DNA of 45,915 bases from Roseateles toxinivorans (GTDB lineage: Bacteria > Pseudomonadota > Gammaproteobacteria > Burkholderiales > Burkholderiaceae_C), in NCBI GenBank assembly GCA_945898095.1, contig CAMDHE010000021.1:1-45915 (forward strand), in the 5' to 3' direction. Position 1 is the first letter of the stretch; each line of letters begins with the position of its first letter. This document shows positions 33,621 to 43,593 of the stretch, piece by piece. A program made the position numbers and the translations under genes. The notes below the pieces were generated by a model. That model was given only the letters and a program-made list of their open reading frames with translations, made no database searches and was not told where the DNA came from.

Positions 33621-35075
33621 ATGAAACAAGCAATGTTTGACAAGGTTCTGGTCTGGTTGCGCCGCGATTTGCGGGTGCAGGACAACGCTGCGCTGCACCA
33701 TGCACTGCAGTCGGCGCGGCAGGTTTACTGCGCCTTTGTGCTCGATCCGGACATCCTCGAACCCTTGCCGCGCGCCGACCGACGGGTCGAATTCATCCTC
33801 GATGCCCTGGGCGTCGTCGACGCCGACCTGCGGCGCCTGAATCCTGTCGCGGGCCTGATCGTTCGCCAGGGCCGCCCGGCCGAGCTGATGCCAGAATTGG
33901 CACGGCAGCTCGGCGTGCAAGCCGTTTTCTACAACCACGACGATGAACCGGCCGCCTTGCTGCGCGACGCGGAAGTGGCGCGGCAGCTTGGCAACTGCGC
34001 GCTGCACAGCTTCAAGGACCATGTGATTTTCGAGCGCAGCGAGGTGCTGACCGCGGTCGGCAAACCCTACGGCGTTTTCACGCCCTACAAAAACAGCTGG
34101 CTGCGCCGCTTGACGCCGGGCGACCTCGAGTCCTTTCAAGTCGAGGCGCTCGCGGCCGCGCTGGGTCATAGCGATCTGGCCAATGGCGTACCCAGCCTGG
34201 CCGCCATCGGTTTTGAGCCGGCAGGGCTGAGCCCGCAGCTGCAAGGCGGCAGCCGGGGCGCCGCCGATCTGCTCGACGATTTCCTCGACCGCATCGATCG
34301 CTACGACGCAGCCAGAAACTACCCGGCAGTCAAAGGCCCGAGCTATCTGAGCGTGCACCTGCGCTTCGGCACGATCTCGATCCGGCGTTTGGCGCGCGAG
34401 GCCTGGCAGCGTATGCAGGCCGGCGACCGCGGTGCCGAAGTCTGGCTGTCCGAGCTGATTTGGCGCGATTTCTACCACCAGGTCATGCACCATCACCCGC
34501 ATGCGATGAGCCACAGTTTCAGACCGGAATACGACGCGATTGCCTGGGAAACCGGTGCCGCTGCGGATGAGCAATTTCTGGCCTGGTGCGAAGGCCGCAC
34601 CGGCTATCCGCTGGTCGACGCGGCGATGCTGCAGCTGAACCAGAGCGGCTATATGCACAACCGGCTGCGCATGGTGACGGCTTGTTTCCTGATCAAGGAT
34701 CTGGGCATCAGCTGGCGCCGCGGCGAAGCCTATTTCGCCGCCAAGCTGCTCGACTTCGACCAAGCCGCCAACAACGGCGGCTGGCAATGGGCGTCATCCA
34801 GCGGCTGCGACGCGCAGCCCTATTTCCGCATCTTCAACCCGGTCACGCAGAGCGAAAAATTCGACGCCGAAGGCAAGTTCATCAAGCGCTATCTGCCGCA
34901 GTTGGCCAAGTTGCCGCCAAAACTGATCCATGCGCCCTGGGAAGCCAGGCCGATCGAATTGCAAGCCTGCGGTGTCACGCTGGGTCGGGATTACCCGGCG
35001 CCGATCGTGCGTCACGACGAGGCCAGGAAGAAAACCCTGGAACGCTATGCGGTGGTGAAAAGCCGGGCGATCTGA
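33621..35075 (+). CDS. phr: Deoxyribodipyrimidine photolyase (class I CPD)
   Basis: A 484-residue flavoprotein that uses blue light to split cyclobutane pyrimidine dimers. The N-terminal antenna domain begins VLVWLRRDLRVQDNAALHHA. The FAD domain has YDAARNYPAVKGPSYLSVHL, SELIWRDFYHQVMHHHP, GYMHNRLRMVTACFLIKDL and the signature NNGGWQWASSSGCDAQPYFR, with the Trp of the electron chain. Start ATG 33621 precedes MFDKVL; ATG 33633 is an alternative. It converges on the alpha/beta hydrolase gene with 3 bp between stops. Confidence 0.95.
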   Translation: MKQAMFDKVLVWLRRDLRVQDNAALHHALQSARQVYCAFVLDPDILEPLPRADRRVEFILDALGVVDADLRRLNPVAGLIVRQGRPAELMPELARQLGVQAVFYNHDDEPAALLRDAEVARQLGNCALHSFKDHVIFERSEVLTAVGKPYGVFTPYKNSWLRRLTPGDLESFQVEALAAALGHSDLANGVPSLAAIGFEPAGLSPQLQGGSRGAADLLDDFLDRIDRYDAARNYPAVKGPSYLSVHLRFGTISIRRLAREAWQRMQAGDRGAEVWLSELIWRDFYHQVMHHHPHAMSHSFRPEYDAIAWETGAAADEQFLAWCEGRTGYPLVDAAMLQLNQSGYMHNRLRMVTACFLIKDLGISWRRGEAYFAAKLLDFDQAANNGGWQWASSSGCDAQPYFRIFNPVTQSEKFDAEGKFIKRYLPQLAKLPPKLIHAPWEARPIELQACGVTLGRDYPAPIVRHDEARKKTLERYAVVKSRAI

Positions 35076-35078
35076 CGC

Positions 35079-36080
35079 TCAAGGCAACACCCAGCGCGCC
35101 AGGATGTCGCGATAACGCAGCCCGAACTGTTCCAGGCCCGCATCGCTGGCGTCGAACACATGGCTCAAGAAGGCCAGCGACAGCTCCTTGGTGGCGTCCT
35201 TGACGCGCGGATTCAAGGCCAAGCCGCCGGTGCCGGCACGGTCGGTAAAGATGCTGTGCGAACCGCCCTCGAACATCGCCAGCGCCTTGGCCGAATGGCC
35301 GGCGCTGTTGCCGGTGGCCTCAAACAGCGCGACCCGGTCGCTGGCGCCCGAGTAATAGCCCGGAATCGTGATGACGTCCTCGGTGGAGGTGATATGCAGG
35401 GTCGGGATGGCGATGCTGGCGGGGATGCTGGCGGCGTCAACTTCGCCGTAGAACGGCGGCGCCGAAATCAGGATCGCAGCCTTGATTCGTCCATCGCGCA
35501 GCTCCAGCGCCACGCCCTGCCTTGCGATCTGCGCGCCGGCCAGCAGCATGGTGGTGCTGGCACCGTAGGAATGCCCGGCCGCCACGATCCTGGCCCGGTC
35601 GATCTGCGCGCCATGCTCGCCTTGCAGCAACTGGTCGAGCGCGAAGCTGATGTCGCGCACCCGGTTCAAAGCCTCGCCTTCGGCCGCAGCAGTCTGCAAA
35701 CGCCCGACCAGGCCGAAGGGATTGCCGAACCAGAGCTGCCGGTCGCTGCCGATATGTTGGACATGCAGGCTCGCTACACCCTGCGCCGACCAATAAGCGC
35801 CCAGATAGCTATAGCCCTGGCGCGAACCGCCGATGCCATGCGAAAAAATGATCAGCGGCAGCTTCGCACCCGCCGCGACCTTTGCCGGCCAGTACAGCCG
35901 CACCGGCACCGCGCGCCGGCGGCCGGCATCGACCCAGTCGAGGTCCTGGGTCCGGTAAGCGGCGGGGGCGCTGGCCGCCTGTGGAGCTGGCGCAGCTGAC
36001 ACCGGATCAGGCACCTGTCCGGCCGCGTTGCCAGCCAGGCACAAGAGCAGCAGGAATCTCAGGCGATTCAAAACGAGCAT
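35079..36080 (-). CDS. Secreted alpha/beta hydrolase (dienelactone hydrolase-like)
   Basis: A 333-residue hydrolase with a signal peptide (RLRFLLLLCLAGNAAG) followed by an Ala/Pro-rich linker. PLIIFSHGIGGSRQGYSYLG forms the oxyanion region, AAGHSYGASTTMLLAG the nucleophile elbow (GHSYG), TSTEDVITIPGYY carries the likely Asp, and MFEGGSHSIFTDRAG the His. It is therefore probably an active periplasmic esterase or lipase-like enzyme of unknown substrate. ATG 36080 is chosen because it opens the signal peptide. It follows the truncated PilL/ChpA piece by 34 bp on the same strand. Confidence 0.82.
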   Translation of the reverse strand: MLVLNRLRFLLLLCLAGNAAGQVPDPVSAAPAPQAASAPAAYRTQDLDWVDAGRRRAVPVRLYWPAKVAAGAKLPLIIFSHGIGGSRQGYSYLGAYWSAQGVASLHVQHIGSDRQLWFGNPFGLVGRLQTAAAEGEALNRVRDISFALDQLLQGEHGAQIDRARIVAAGHSYGASTTMLLAGAQIARQGVALELRDGRIKAAILISAPPFYGEVDAASIPASIAIPTLHITSTEDVITIPGYYSGASDRVALFEATGNSAGHSAKALAMFEGGSHSIFTDRAGTGGLALNPRVKDATKELSLAFLSHVFDASDAGLEQFGLRYRDILARWVLP

Positions 36081-36114
36081 CGAATTCTTTGGAGGGGATC
36101 GGGCCTCGATTGGA

Positions 36115-37971
36115 TCAGATCGGCGCCTGGCCTGCCGGCAAGGCCGCCGCCAGGACCTCAGGGTAGGCCTGCAGGCTTGCCAGCAAGCCAGCGTCATGGG
36201 CACGCAGGAAGCCGGCAGCAAACTGGTGCAGCAGATAGCGAATGTCTTCGGAAGCCTTGACGAACAACTGGCCATCAGCCTGGCTATAGCCCTCGACTTG
36301 GGCAGCGCGGCCCAAAGCCTGGGCCAGCTCTTCAGCCAGCAGGGCCACCGCCCGGAAGCCAACGGCTTCAGCATTGGCGGCCAGCGCCATTGCCAACGCC
36401 TGGGCCTCGGCCGGGACAGGACCGGTCAGATGCGAAGCCCATTCGGCCAGCGTCATGCAAAGATGGCGCGACAACTCGTCCGACTCATTGAGAAAGACGT
36501 TGAACAAGGCAATGCTGATACGCAGCGAGCCGATAACGCGGACCGCTTCATCGTTTTCGGACAGGGCCGGCGCGTCCACCTGTTGCAAAGCCGGCGCTGG
36601 CACCAGGGTCAACAGCGGTGCGGCCTGCGAATCTATCCTGACCTCGAGATTACCGCTGGCAGGGTTGAAACGCAGCAGGCGTTTGGCCATGACCGGGTCT
36701 AGCGCAGCCATGTCGAGCACAAGAGCCAGCGCACCCAGATTGGCGGCATGGCGCTCGAGCAGCAGCCTCAATTCCGAAGCGCCAGATGCGGCATCGAGCA
36801 TGGTAAGTTCCTCGACCTCGACCCGAATGCGCAAACAGGCCAGCGCAGCTTGATCGAAGCCCTGTTCCCCCAAAAGCTTGCGCATCGACGACAGTTGCGC
36901 CGAAAGCGGCAGCAGGCGCTGGGTTTGCGATGGGTCGATACAGCAGGCATCGGCCTGGCGCTCGACCCCGGTCAAGTCAGCTCGCAACTGGTGCAGGGCG
37001 CTGCCCGGCACCTGCCGCGATCCCGACAAATCGGGAAGAACCAGGCTCGAATCATCCTCGTAGCTGAAGGCGAGGCCCTGGTCATCACCATAGCGGCTCA
37101 GCAGGACCTGCAGCCGCGGCCCGGGCTTGCCATTGGCAGCCGCTTGCAGGCAGAAAAAGAGCAAATCGAGCGCCAGGGATTCCGGCAATGCCGCATCCCC
37201 CTGCTCAGTCTGCCGCAGTTGCGTCAACAATCTGGCCGCAGCGCGTTTGACATAAAGGTCGGTGCTCAACAGTCCATCCGCCTGCGCCTCGAATAGCGCC
37301 GCAGCCAGATGCCAGAAGGTCCGCGAACGAGGCTGGGCATGTCCTGCAGCCAGCCCTGCGCATTGGTCGCCCAAGCGCATTGCATGCACAGAGTCCGGCG
37401 CGCGCAGATACCTGAGCATTGCCGCCTCGAAAGGCAGGCGCGCGGCAATCGGGTCGAGCGCTGCGGCCAACTCGTCAGCAGGCAGCTCGAGCCAGCGCCA
37501 TTCGCAATGCCAAAGATCGGCAGGATGGATACGCAACGCGCCGTTGATCTGCTGCAGCTTGCGGTAAGCCGGGAACAGCGCCATCGGCGAGCTTGGCGAA
37601 GCATCGCCTGGCTGCGTCGCATAGGCCAGCAGCGCAAAGTTCGCGCGCCTGATCGCTTCGACCTTGTCCTGATTGATGGCTGAAGGCTGACGCGCCAGAT
37701 CCTGCAGCGCCTGCGATGTCGCAGCCAGCAGCTTGCGGCTTGCAGGCAGACCCTGCATCAGCCCGGCGACCTGCTGCAGGACCGCCGCAGCCGCCAGCAA
37801 GGAAGGGCTGGTCGCCGCGAAATCAGCCGGACGTGCCCACGCATCGTCAAGGGTTTGATGGGCAGTCCGCATCGCCAGGCCTGAAACCTGCAGCACCCAG
37901 GCGGGCAAGTCGGCCGACGGCAGGCCGAATATGGCGCCGGCGCTCAGAGTTTCAGGGTTTACAGAATCCAC
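36115..37971 (-). CDS. Orphan N-terminal region of a PilL/ChpA-type chemotaxis kinase
   Basis: A 618-residue, helix-rich protein matching only the N-terminal part of the very large hybrid kinase PilL/ChpA that steers twitching in Burkholderiales. Typical segments are MALFPAYRKLQQINGALRIH, HPADLWHCEWRWLELP, RVIGSLRISIALFNVFLNES and EDIRYLLHQFAAGFLRAHD. It stops where the Hpt, CheA, CheW and receiver domains should follow; no CheA ATP site or receiver is seen here. Start GTG 37971 follows a strong AGGAGG. It is next to rubredoxin and thiD, which normally flank pilGHIJ-chpA, so a deletion is likely. The frame is clean, so it may still be expressed. Confidence 0.72.
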   Translation of the reverse strand: MDSVNPETLSAGAIFGLPSADLPAWVLQVSGLAMRTAHQTLDDAWARPADFAATSPSLLAAAAVLQQVAGLMQGLPASRKLLAATSQALQDLARQPSAINQDKVEAIRRANFALLAYATQPGDASPSSPMALFPAYRKLQQINGALRIHPADLWHCEWRWLELPADELAAALDPIAARLPFEAAMLRYLRAPDSVHAMRLGDQCAGLAAGHAQPRSRTFWHLAAALFEAQADGLLSTDLYVKRAAARLLTQLRQTEQGDAALPESLALDLLFFCLQAAANGKPGPRLQVLLSRYGDDQGLAFSYEDDSSLVLPDLSGSRQVPGSALHQLRADLTGVERQADACCIDPSQTQRLLPLSAQLSSMRKLLGEQGFDQAALACLRIRVEVEELTMLDAASGASELRLLLERHAANLGALALVLDMAALDPVMAKRLLRFNPASGNLEVRIDSQAAPLLTLVPAPALQQVDAPALSENDEAVRVIGSLRISIALFNVFLNESDELSRHLCMTLAEWASHLTGPVPAEAQALAMALAANAEAVGFRAVALLAEELAQALGRAAQVEGYSQADGQLFVKASEDIRYLLHQFAAGFLRAHDAGLLASLQAYPEVLAAALPAGQAPI

Positions 37972-38021
37972 ATGTCCTCCTGCCCGATGGCGACGGACTT
38001 CAGCCCATCAAGCGGACATTG

Positions 38022-38195
38022 TCAAATCCGCACCATTTCAAAGTCCTCTTTGCGGGCTCCGCATTCCGGACAAGTCCAGTTCATATCGACATCCGCCCAC
38101 AAAGTGCCCGGCGCGATGCCATGCTCGGGGTCGCCAGTGGTTTCGTCGTAAATCCAACCACAAATCAGGCACATCCAGGTACTCGAGTCGTTCAC
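38022..38195 (-). CDS. Rubredoxin
   Basis: A 57-residue one-iron electron carrier. The four Cys ligands lie in MCLICGWIYDE and NWTCPECGARKEDF at standard spacing, with the usual DPEHGIAPGTLWADV between them. The start appears to be GTG 38195; the ATG at M8 would leave too short an N-terminus but is possible. It diverges from thiD (187 bp) and is followed after 50 bp by the truncated ChpA gene. Rubredoxin next to pilGHIJ is a known arrangement in the order. Confidence 0.93.
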   Translation of the reverse strand: MNDSSTWMCLICGWIYDETTGDPEHGIAPGTLWADVDMNWTCPECGARKEDFEMVRI

Positions 38196-38381
38196 GGTGC
38201 TTATCTTTTGCTCATTACAATGGCGCGATTGTAGCCACGCTGGTCCGCCTGTTCTGCCAATGGCAGCTGAGGCAGAACAGTCACACCGGTTGTTCGATGC
38301 GCAATACCGGAAGCCGATTCCGGTAAGGCCTTGAGCCACCAGCGGCCAGACCTTTTGAATTGCCGAGCGCCGCAAGCCCAT

Positions 38382-39329
38382 ATGATCAAAACCTCCAAGC
38401 CAGTCGCCGAGCTGGCACCTCTCCAGGACGAAGAAGCCCATGCACCAGCCTGCGTGATGAGCTTCAATGCCAGCGAAGCCAGCGGCGCAGGCGGCCTTGC
38501 CGGCGACGTGGCGACGATCGCCGCGATGGGTGCGCATTGCTTGCCGGTGGTCACCGCGATCGTGCTGCGCGACACCGCCGAAATCTTCGAACACCAGACT
38601 CTAGACGCCGACACGATCGCCGAGCAGGCACGCAATATTCTTGAAGACGTGCCGATCACCGCCTGGAAAGTCGGCTTTCTGGGCAGCGCCGAGGGCGTCA
38701 GCGCAGTCGCCGAAGTGCTGAGCGATTACCCCGATGTACCCTTGGTCGCTTATCTGCCCAGCGTGGCCTGGCTGGATGAAGAGCAGCAGCAAAGCTACCT
38801 CGACGCCTTCCGCGAACTGGTGCTGCCGCAAGCCCATGTGCTGGTCGGCAACCACAAGACCTTGACCGACTTCCTGCTGCCCGACTGGGAAGCCGACCGG
38901 CCCGCATCGCCGCGCGAACTCGCCGTGGCAGCCGCAAAACATGGCGCCGCCCATGTGCTGGTCACCGGGATCAGCCTGGCGAACCAGTTTGTCGACAACG
39001 TGCTGGCCAATTCGCATGGGCCGATCACCGGTGAGAAATTCGAACGCGTCGAGGTCAGTTTCATCGGCGCTGGCGATACTTTGTCGGCCGCACTGGCCGC
39101 CTTGCTTTCGGTGGGAGCGGACATCCAATCCGCTGTCGGCGAGGCCTTGTCCTTCCTTGACCAGGCGCTGGAAGCGGGCTTCAGGCCCGGCATGGGCAAT
39201 ATGTTGCCCGACCGTTTTTTCTGGGCGCTGCCGCCCACCGACGAAGAAGGTGTTGAACAAGACGCTGAAGCCGACGGCCCAGGCGCGCCCCCCGATGGCA
39301 GCTCGCGCACACCGCGGCGCATGCATTGA
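38382..39329 (+). CDS. thiD: Hydroxymethylpyrimidine/phosphomethylpyrimidine kinase (ThiD)
   Basis: A 315-residue PfkB-like kinase that phosphorylates the pyrimidine precursor of thiamine. [20 protein letters not shown] is the substrate/phosphate motif (often DPSGGAG in other phyla), [20 protein letters not shown] and [20 protein letters not shown] follow, and [17 protein letters not shown] holds the catalytic Asp. The end is an acidic tail ([17 protein letters not shown]) that is not conserved. Start ATG 38382 (MIKTSK) is the most reasonable; a TTG at 38331 is also in frame. hemL begins 18 bp downstream. Confidence 0.9.
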   Translation: MIKTSKPVAELAPLQDEEAHAPACVMSFNASEASGAGGLAGDVATIAAMGAHCLPVVTAIVLRDTAEIFEHQTLDADTIAEQARNILEDVPITAWKVGFLGSAEGVSAVAEVLSDYPDVPLVAYLPSVAWLDEEQQQSYLDAFRELVLPQAHVLVGNHKTLTDFLLPDWEADRPASPRELAVAAAKHGAAHVLVTGISLANQFVDNVLANSHGPITGEKFERVEVSFIGAGDTLSAALAALLSVGADIQSAVGEALSFLDQALEAGFRPGMGNMLPDRFFWALPPTDEEGVEQDAEADGPGAPPDGSSRTPRRMH

Positions 39330-39346
39330 TTGATCGATCGCTGACC

Positions 39347-40633
39347 ATGCCAAAGAACCAAGCCCTGTTCGAACGCGCCCAGCAAGTCATTCCGGGCGGC
39401 GTCAATTCTCCGGTGCGCGCTTTCCGCGCCGTTGGAGGTACTCCGCGCTTCATCGAACGCGGCGCAGGTGCTTATATCTTTGATGCCGAAGGTCGCCGCT
39501 ACATCGATTACATCGGTTCCTGGGGTCCGATGATCCTGGGTCATGGCCATCCGGCCGTGCTCGAAGCAGTGCACAGCGCAGTTGACGAAGGCCTGTCATT
39601 CGGCGCGCCGACATTGCGCGAAATCGAACTGGCTGAAGAAATCATCAAGCTGGTGCCGAGCATCGAACAGATCCGCCTGGTCAGTTCAGGCACCGAAGCG
39701 ACGATGAGCGCGATCCGGCTGGCGCGCGGCGCCACCGGCCGCTCGGCCTTCATCAAGTTCGAGGGCTGTTACCACGGCCATGCCGACGCGCTGCTGGTCA
39801 AGGCCGGCTCCGGCTTGGCAACCTTCGGCCACCCGACCAGCGCGGGTGTGCCGGCCGAGGTGGTGCAGCACACGCTGGTGCTCGAGTACAACAACGTCGC
39901 GCAACTGGAGGAGGCCTTCAGCTTGCACGGGCCTGAACTGGCCTGCGTGATCATCGAGCCGATCGCCGGCAACATGAATTTCGTCCGCGCCAGCCTGCCC
40001 TTCATGACGCGCTTGCGCGAACTCTGCAGCCAGCATGGCGCGCTACTGGTATTCGATGAGGTGATGACCGGTTTTCGTGTCGGCCTGCACAGCGCCCAAG
40101 GCCATTACGCCGGCCTGATCCCAGGCTTCAAACCCGACATCAGCGTTTTCGGCAAGGTCATCGGTGGCGGTATGCCGCTGGCCGCTTTCGGCGCCAGCCG
40201 CGCCATCATGGCCAATCGGGCGCCCATCGGCGGCGTCTACCAAGCCGGCACTTTGAGCGGCAACCCGGTCGCCACCGCCTGTGGCCTGGCCACCTTGCGC
40301 GAACTGCAAAAACCCGGTTTCTTCGAGGCTTTGACAGCCCGCACAAGAACGCTGGTCGAAGGGCTGGAAGCGATCGCCGCCGAGAACGGCGTGCCCTTCA
40401 GCGCCGATTCGCAGGGCGGCATGTTCGGCTTTTTCCTGCTCCCCGAGCTGCCGCAAAACTATGGCCGGGTGATGACGACCGACCAGCCCCGCTTCAACCG
40501 CTTCTTCCACGCGATGCTGGACGCCGGCGTTTACCTGGCGCCGGCCTTGTACGAAGCCGGCTTCGTCAGCGCCGCGCACAGCCAGGCTGATATTGCCGCC
40601 ACGCTCGACGCAGCCCGCCAAGCGCTGCGCTGA
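39347..40633 (+). CDS. hemL: Glutamate-1-semialdehyde 2,1-aminomutase
   Basis: A 428-residue PLP enzyme that makes 5-aminolevulinate for heme and other tetrapyrroles. It opens [18 protein letters not shown] and has [53 protein letters not shown] and the PLP lysine (about residue 270) in [18 protein letters not shown]. Length and motifs are complete. ATG 39347 is chosen over a TTG at 39326 that overlaps thiD. Heme made this way feeds the oxidase encoded earlier in the window, but there is no direct linkage. Confidence 0.97.
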   Translation: MPKNQALFERAQQVIPGGVNSPVRAFRAVGGTPRFIERGAGAYIFDAEGRRYIDYIGSWGPMILGHGHPAVLEAVHSAVDEGLSFGAPTLREIELAEEIIKLVPSIEQIRLVSSGTEATMSAIRLARGATGRSAFIKFEGCYHGHADALLVKAGSGLATFGHPTSAGVPAEVVQHTLVLEYNNVAQLEEAFSLHGPELACVIIEPIAGNMNFVRASLPFMTRLRELCSQHGALLVFDEVMTGFRVGLHSAQGHYAGLIPGFKPDISVFGKVIGGGMPLAAFGASRAIMANRAPIGGVYQAGTLSGNPVATACGLATLRELQKPGFFEALTARTRTLVEGLEAIAAENGVPFSADSQGGMFGFFLLPELPQNYGRVMTTDQPRFNRFFHAMLDAGVYLAPALYEAGFVSAAHSQADIAATLDAARQALR

Positions 40634-40701
40634 AGCAGACCATCGGCAGCCATTCAAATGCTCTTTACCGTCCGCGCCTGAAGCGGTCTGCCGGAAAACT
40701 C

Positions 40702-42063
40702 ATGCATATTCACATCCTCGGCATCTGCGGCACTTTCATGGGCGGTCTGGCAGCGCTGGCGCGCGAGTCCGGTCATCAGGTCACCGGCTGCGATGCCAAT
40801 GTCTACCCGCCGATGAGCAACCAGCTGCAAGCCCTGGGCATCGATCTGGTGCAGGGTTGGGGGCCGGAACAATTGGCGCTGAAACCCGATCTGTTCGTGA
40901 TCGGCAATGTCGTCTCAAGAGGCAACCCCTTGATCGAGGCGATCCTCGACGCCGGTCTGCCCTATGTCAGCGGGCCGCAATGGCTGGCCGACCATGTGCT
41001 GCAGGGCCGTCATGTGCTGGCTGTGGCGGGCACCCATGGCAAGACCGGCACCAGCGCGATGCTGGCTTGGATTCTCGAACATGCGGGGCTGCAACCGGGT
41101 TTTCTGGTCGGCGGGGTGCCGCAGAATTTCGATGTCTCGGCGCGGCTCGGCAAACAGAACTGCTTTGTCATCGAAGCCGACGAATACGACACCGCGTTCT
41201 TCGACAAACGCAGCAAATTTGTCCATTACCGCCCGCGCACCGTCATCCTCAACAACCTTGAGTTCGACCATGCCGACATCTTTGCCGACCTGGCCGCGAT
41301 CGAAACCCAGTTCCACCACCTGGTGCGGACGATTCCAGCCAGCGGCCGCATCATCGTCAACGCCCGGGAAGAAGCGCTGCAGCGGGTCCTGAAGCGCGGT
41401 TGCTGGAGCGAGTTGCAGCGTTTCGGCCCGCGCAAGGAAGAGCCCGGCGCCCTGCGCGCGCGGGGCGAGCCCCAGGCTTTCGATGTGCTGCGCGGCAGCC
41501 TCAAGGTCGCCAGGGTTGAATGGGCCTTGATCGGCGAGCACAACCAGTTGAATGCCTTGGCGGCGATCGCAGCGGCCGAGCATGTCGGCGTCAGCCCGGA
41601 GCAATCGGCTGCGGCTCTGGCCCTGTTCAAAAACGTGCGCCGCCGCATGGAGTTGCGCGGCGAAGTCGCCGGTATCAAGGTCTATGACGATTTCGCCCAT
41701 CACCCGACAGCGATCCGCACGACCGTCAACGGACTGCGCCGCCGCGTTGCCAGTGCCGATCGGATTCTCGCGATTTTCGAGCCGCGCTCCAACACGATGA
41801 AGCTCGGCGCGATGACCTCCTTGCTGCCCTGGGCGCTGGAAGAAGCCGACCTGAGTTTTTGCAATCAGCAGGGTTTGAGCTGGAGCGCGACTGAAGCGCT
41901 GGCGCCGCTGGGCAAGCAAGCCTGGGTCGGCGCCGATGTCGATGCCCTGGTCGCGGCCGTCTGCAAGCAAGCCAAGCCGGGCGACCACCTGCTGTGCATG
42001 AGCAACGGCGGCTTCGGCGGTATCCACGACAAGTTGCTGAAAGCGCTGGCCGCGCGCGGCTGA
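40702..42063 (+). CDS. mpl: UDP-N-acetylmuramate:L-alanyl-gamma-D-glutamyl-meso-diaminopimelate ligase
   Basis: A 453-residue Mur-ligase-family enzyme that recycles murein tripeptide by joining it to UDP-MurNAc. It starts MHIHILGICGTFMGGLAALA, has the ATP loop AGTHGKTGTSAMLAWIL (GTHGKT at about residues 110-115), VIEADEYDTAFFDKRSKFVH, LNNLEFDHADIF and VYDDFAHHPTAIRTTVNGL. Mpl relatives usually have Thr where this has Gly after GKT; the loop is otherwise intact. It follows hemL by 68 bp. Confidence 0.95.
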   Translation: MHIHILGICGTFMGGLAALARESGHQVTGCDANVYPPMSNQLQALGIDLVQGWGPEQLALKPDLFVIGNVVSRGNPLIEAILDAGLPYVSGPQWLADHVLQGRHVLAVAGTHGKTGTSAMLAWILEHAGLQPGFLVGGVPQNFDVSARLGKQNCFVIEADEYDTAFFDKRSKFVHYRPRTVILNNLEFDHADIFADLAAIETQFHHLVRTIPASGRIIVNAREEALQRVLKRGCWSELQRFGPRKEEPGALRARGEPQAFDVLRGSLKVARVEWALIGEHNQLNALAAIAAAEHVGVSPEQSAAALALFKNVRRRMELRGEVAGIKVYDDFAHHPTAIRTTVNGLRRRVASADRILAIFEPRSNTMKLGAMTSLLPWALEEADLSFCNQQGLSWSATEALAPLGKQAWVGADVDALVAAVCKQAKPGDHLLCMSNGGFGGIHDKLLKALAARG

Positions 42064-42104
42064 GCAGCGAGAATTTCACTCACTTCAAACGAGTTCCATC
42101 ACCG

Positions 42105-43586
42105 ATGAACGCCTACGCCGACCTGCACCAACGCCACCAGCGCCTGCACCGCCTGTCCCATCTGCAATCGATCGCTCAATGGGACCAATCGGCCAATATG
42201 CCGACCAAGGGCAATGAGGCGCGCTCGCTGGCGCTGGCCGAGATGGGCGGTTTGCTGCATCAACTCGCCACCGAACCGGCGTTGCAGGGTTTGCTTGAGC
42301 AGGCCGAGGGCGAGACGCTCGACGACGACCAGCGTGCCAATCTGCGCGAGATGTGCCGCGTCTGGCGCGCTTCGAACGCCTTGCCACAAGGGCTGGTCGA
42401 AGCCAAATCGCTGGCTACCTCGCGCTGCGAACATGACTGGCGCAGCCAGCGCCCGGCCAATGACTGGGCCGGCTACCTGGGCAACCTGCGCGAAGTCGTC
42501 CGACTGGCGCGCGAGGAAGCCCGTTATCTGGCCGACAGCAGCGGGCTCGGCCTCTATGACGCCTTGATGGACCAATATGAGCCCGGCATGCGCAGCAGCG
42601 AGGTCGACCGGGTTTTCGGCGACCTGCGCCAATGGCTGCCCGACTTGATCAGCGCAGTGCAAGCCCGGCAAGCTCAGCAGCAGACCTTGCAGCCGCAGGG
42701 TCAGTTCCCCAAGGCCGGTCAGCGCGCCCTGGGTCTGGATGCGATGCGCTTGATGGGTTTCGATTTCGAAGCCGGCCGGCTTGACGAGAGCGCCCATCCG
42801 TTTTGCGGTGGCGTGCCCGAGGATGTGCGCATGACCACGCGCTACCGCGAAGACAGCTTTCTGCCCAGCCTGATGGGCGGCATCCATGAAACCGGTCATG
42901 GTCGCTACGAGCAAGGCCTGCCGCGCGAATGGCTGGGCCAGCCGCTGGCATCGGCCAGGTCGATGGCCTTGCATGAAAGCCAGAGCCTGTCGTTCGAGAT
43001 GCAACTCGGCAGCCACCCGGCTTTTGCTGCGCTGCTGAAACCGCATCTGCTCAAACACCTGGGCGATCAAGCGGCTTTCGAAGAGCTCAATCTGCACCGC
43101 TTGCTGACCCAGGTCAGCAAAGGTCTGATCCGCGTCGACGCCGATGAAGTGACTTATCCGGCCCATGTGATCCTGCGCTACGAGATCGAGCGCGCCCTGA
43201 TCGAAGGGCAAATCGAATGCGAGGACATCCCGGCGCTGTGGGATGCCAAGATGATGGAGTTGCTGGGTATCGACACCAGCGGCAATTTCCGCGATGGCTG
43301 CATGCAGGATGTGCATTGGGGGGCCGGACTGTTCGGTTATTTCCCCTGTTACACCCTGGGTGCGATGTATTCGGCGCAATGGTTTGCCAGCATGCGCCGC
43401 GAGAACCCGGGTCTGGATGGACAGATCGCTGCCGGCAATCTGCAACCGGTTTTCGACTGGCTGCACAGCCGCATCTGGAGCCAGGGTTCACGCTGGGAAA
43501 CGCCCGAACTGGTGCGACGCGCCAGCGGCGAAACCCTGAATCCGGCCCATTTCAAAGCCCATCTGCAAGCCCGTTACCTGGGCTGA
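42105..43586 (+). CDS. M32-family metallocarboxypeptidase
   Basis: A 493-residue thermostable-carboxypeptidase-type (Taq) enzyme that removes C-terminal residues, broad in specificity. The zinc motif HETGH is at about residues 261-265 (LMGGIHETGHGRYEQGLP), followed by MALHESQSLSFEMQLG with the third ligand, HVILRYEIERALIEGQIE and GCMQDVHWGAGLFGYFPCYT. It has no signal peptide, so it is cytoplasmic. ATG 42105 (MNAYADLHQRH) lies 41 bp after mpl, suggesting a role in peptide recycling in the same operon. Confidence 0.95.
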   Translation: MNAYADLHQRHQRLHRLSHLQSIAQWDQSANMPTKGNEARSLALAEMGGLLHQLATEPALQGLLEQAEGETLDDDQRANLREMCRVWRASNALPQGLVEAKSLATSRCEHDWRSQRPANDWAGYLGNLREVVRLAREEARYLADSSGLGLYDALMDQYEPGMRSSEVDRVFGDLRQWLPDLISAVQARQAQQQTLQPQGQFPKAGQRALGLDAMRLMGFDFEAGRLDESAHPFCGGVPEDVRMTTRYREDSFLPSLMGGIHETGHGRYEQGLPREWLGQPLASARSMALHESQSLSFEMQLGSHPAFAALLKPHLLKHLGDQAAFEELNLHRLLTQVSKGLIRVDADEVTYPAHVILRYEIERALIEGQIECEDIPALWDAKMMELLGIDTSGNFRDGCMQDVHWGAGLFGYFPCYTLGAMYSAQWFASMRRENPGLDGQIAAGNLQPVFDWLHSRIWSQGSRWETPELVRRASGETLNPAHFKAHLQARYLG

Positions 43587-43593
43587 AGATGCA

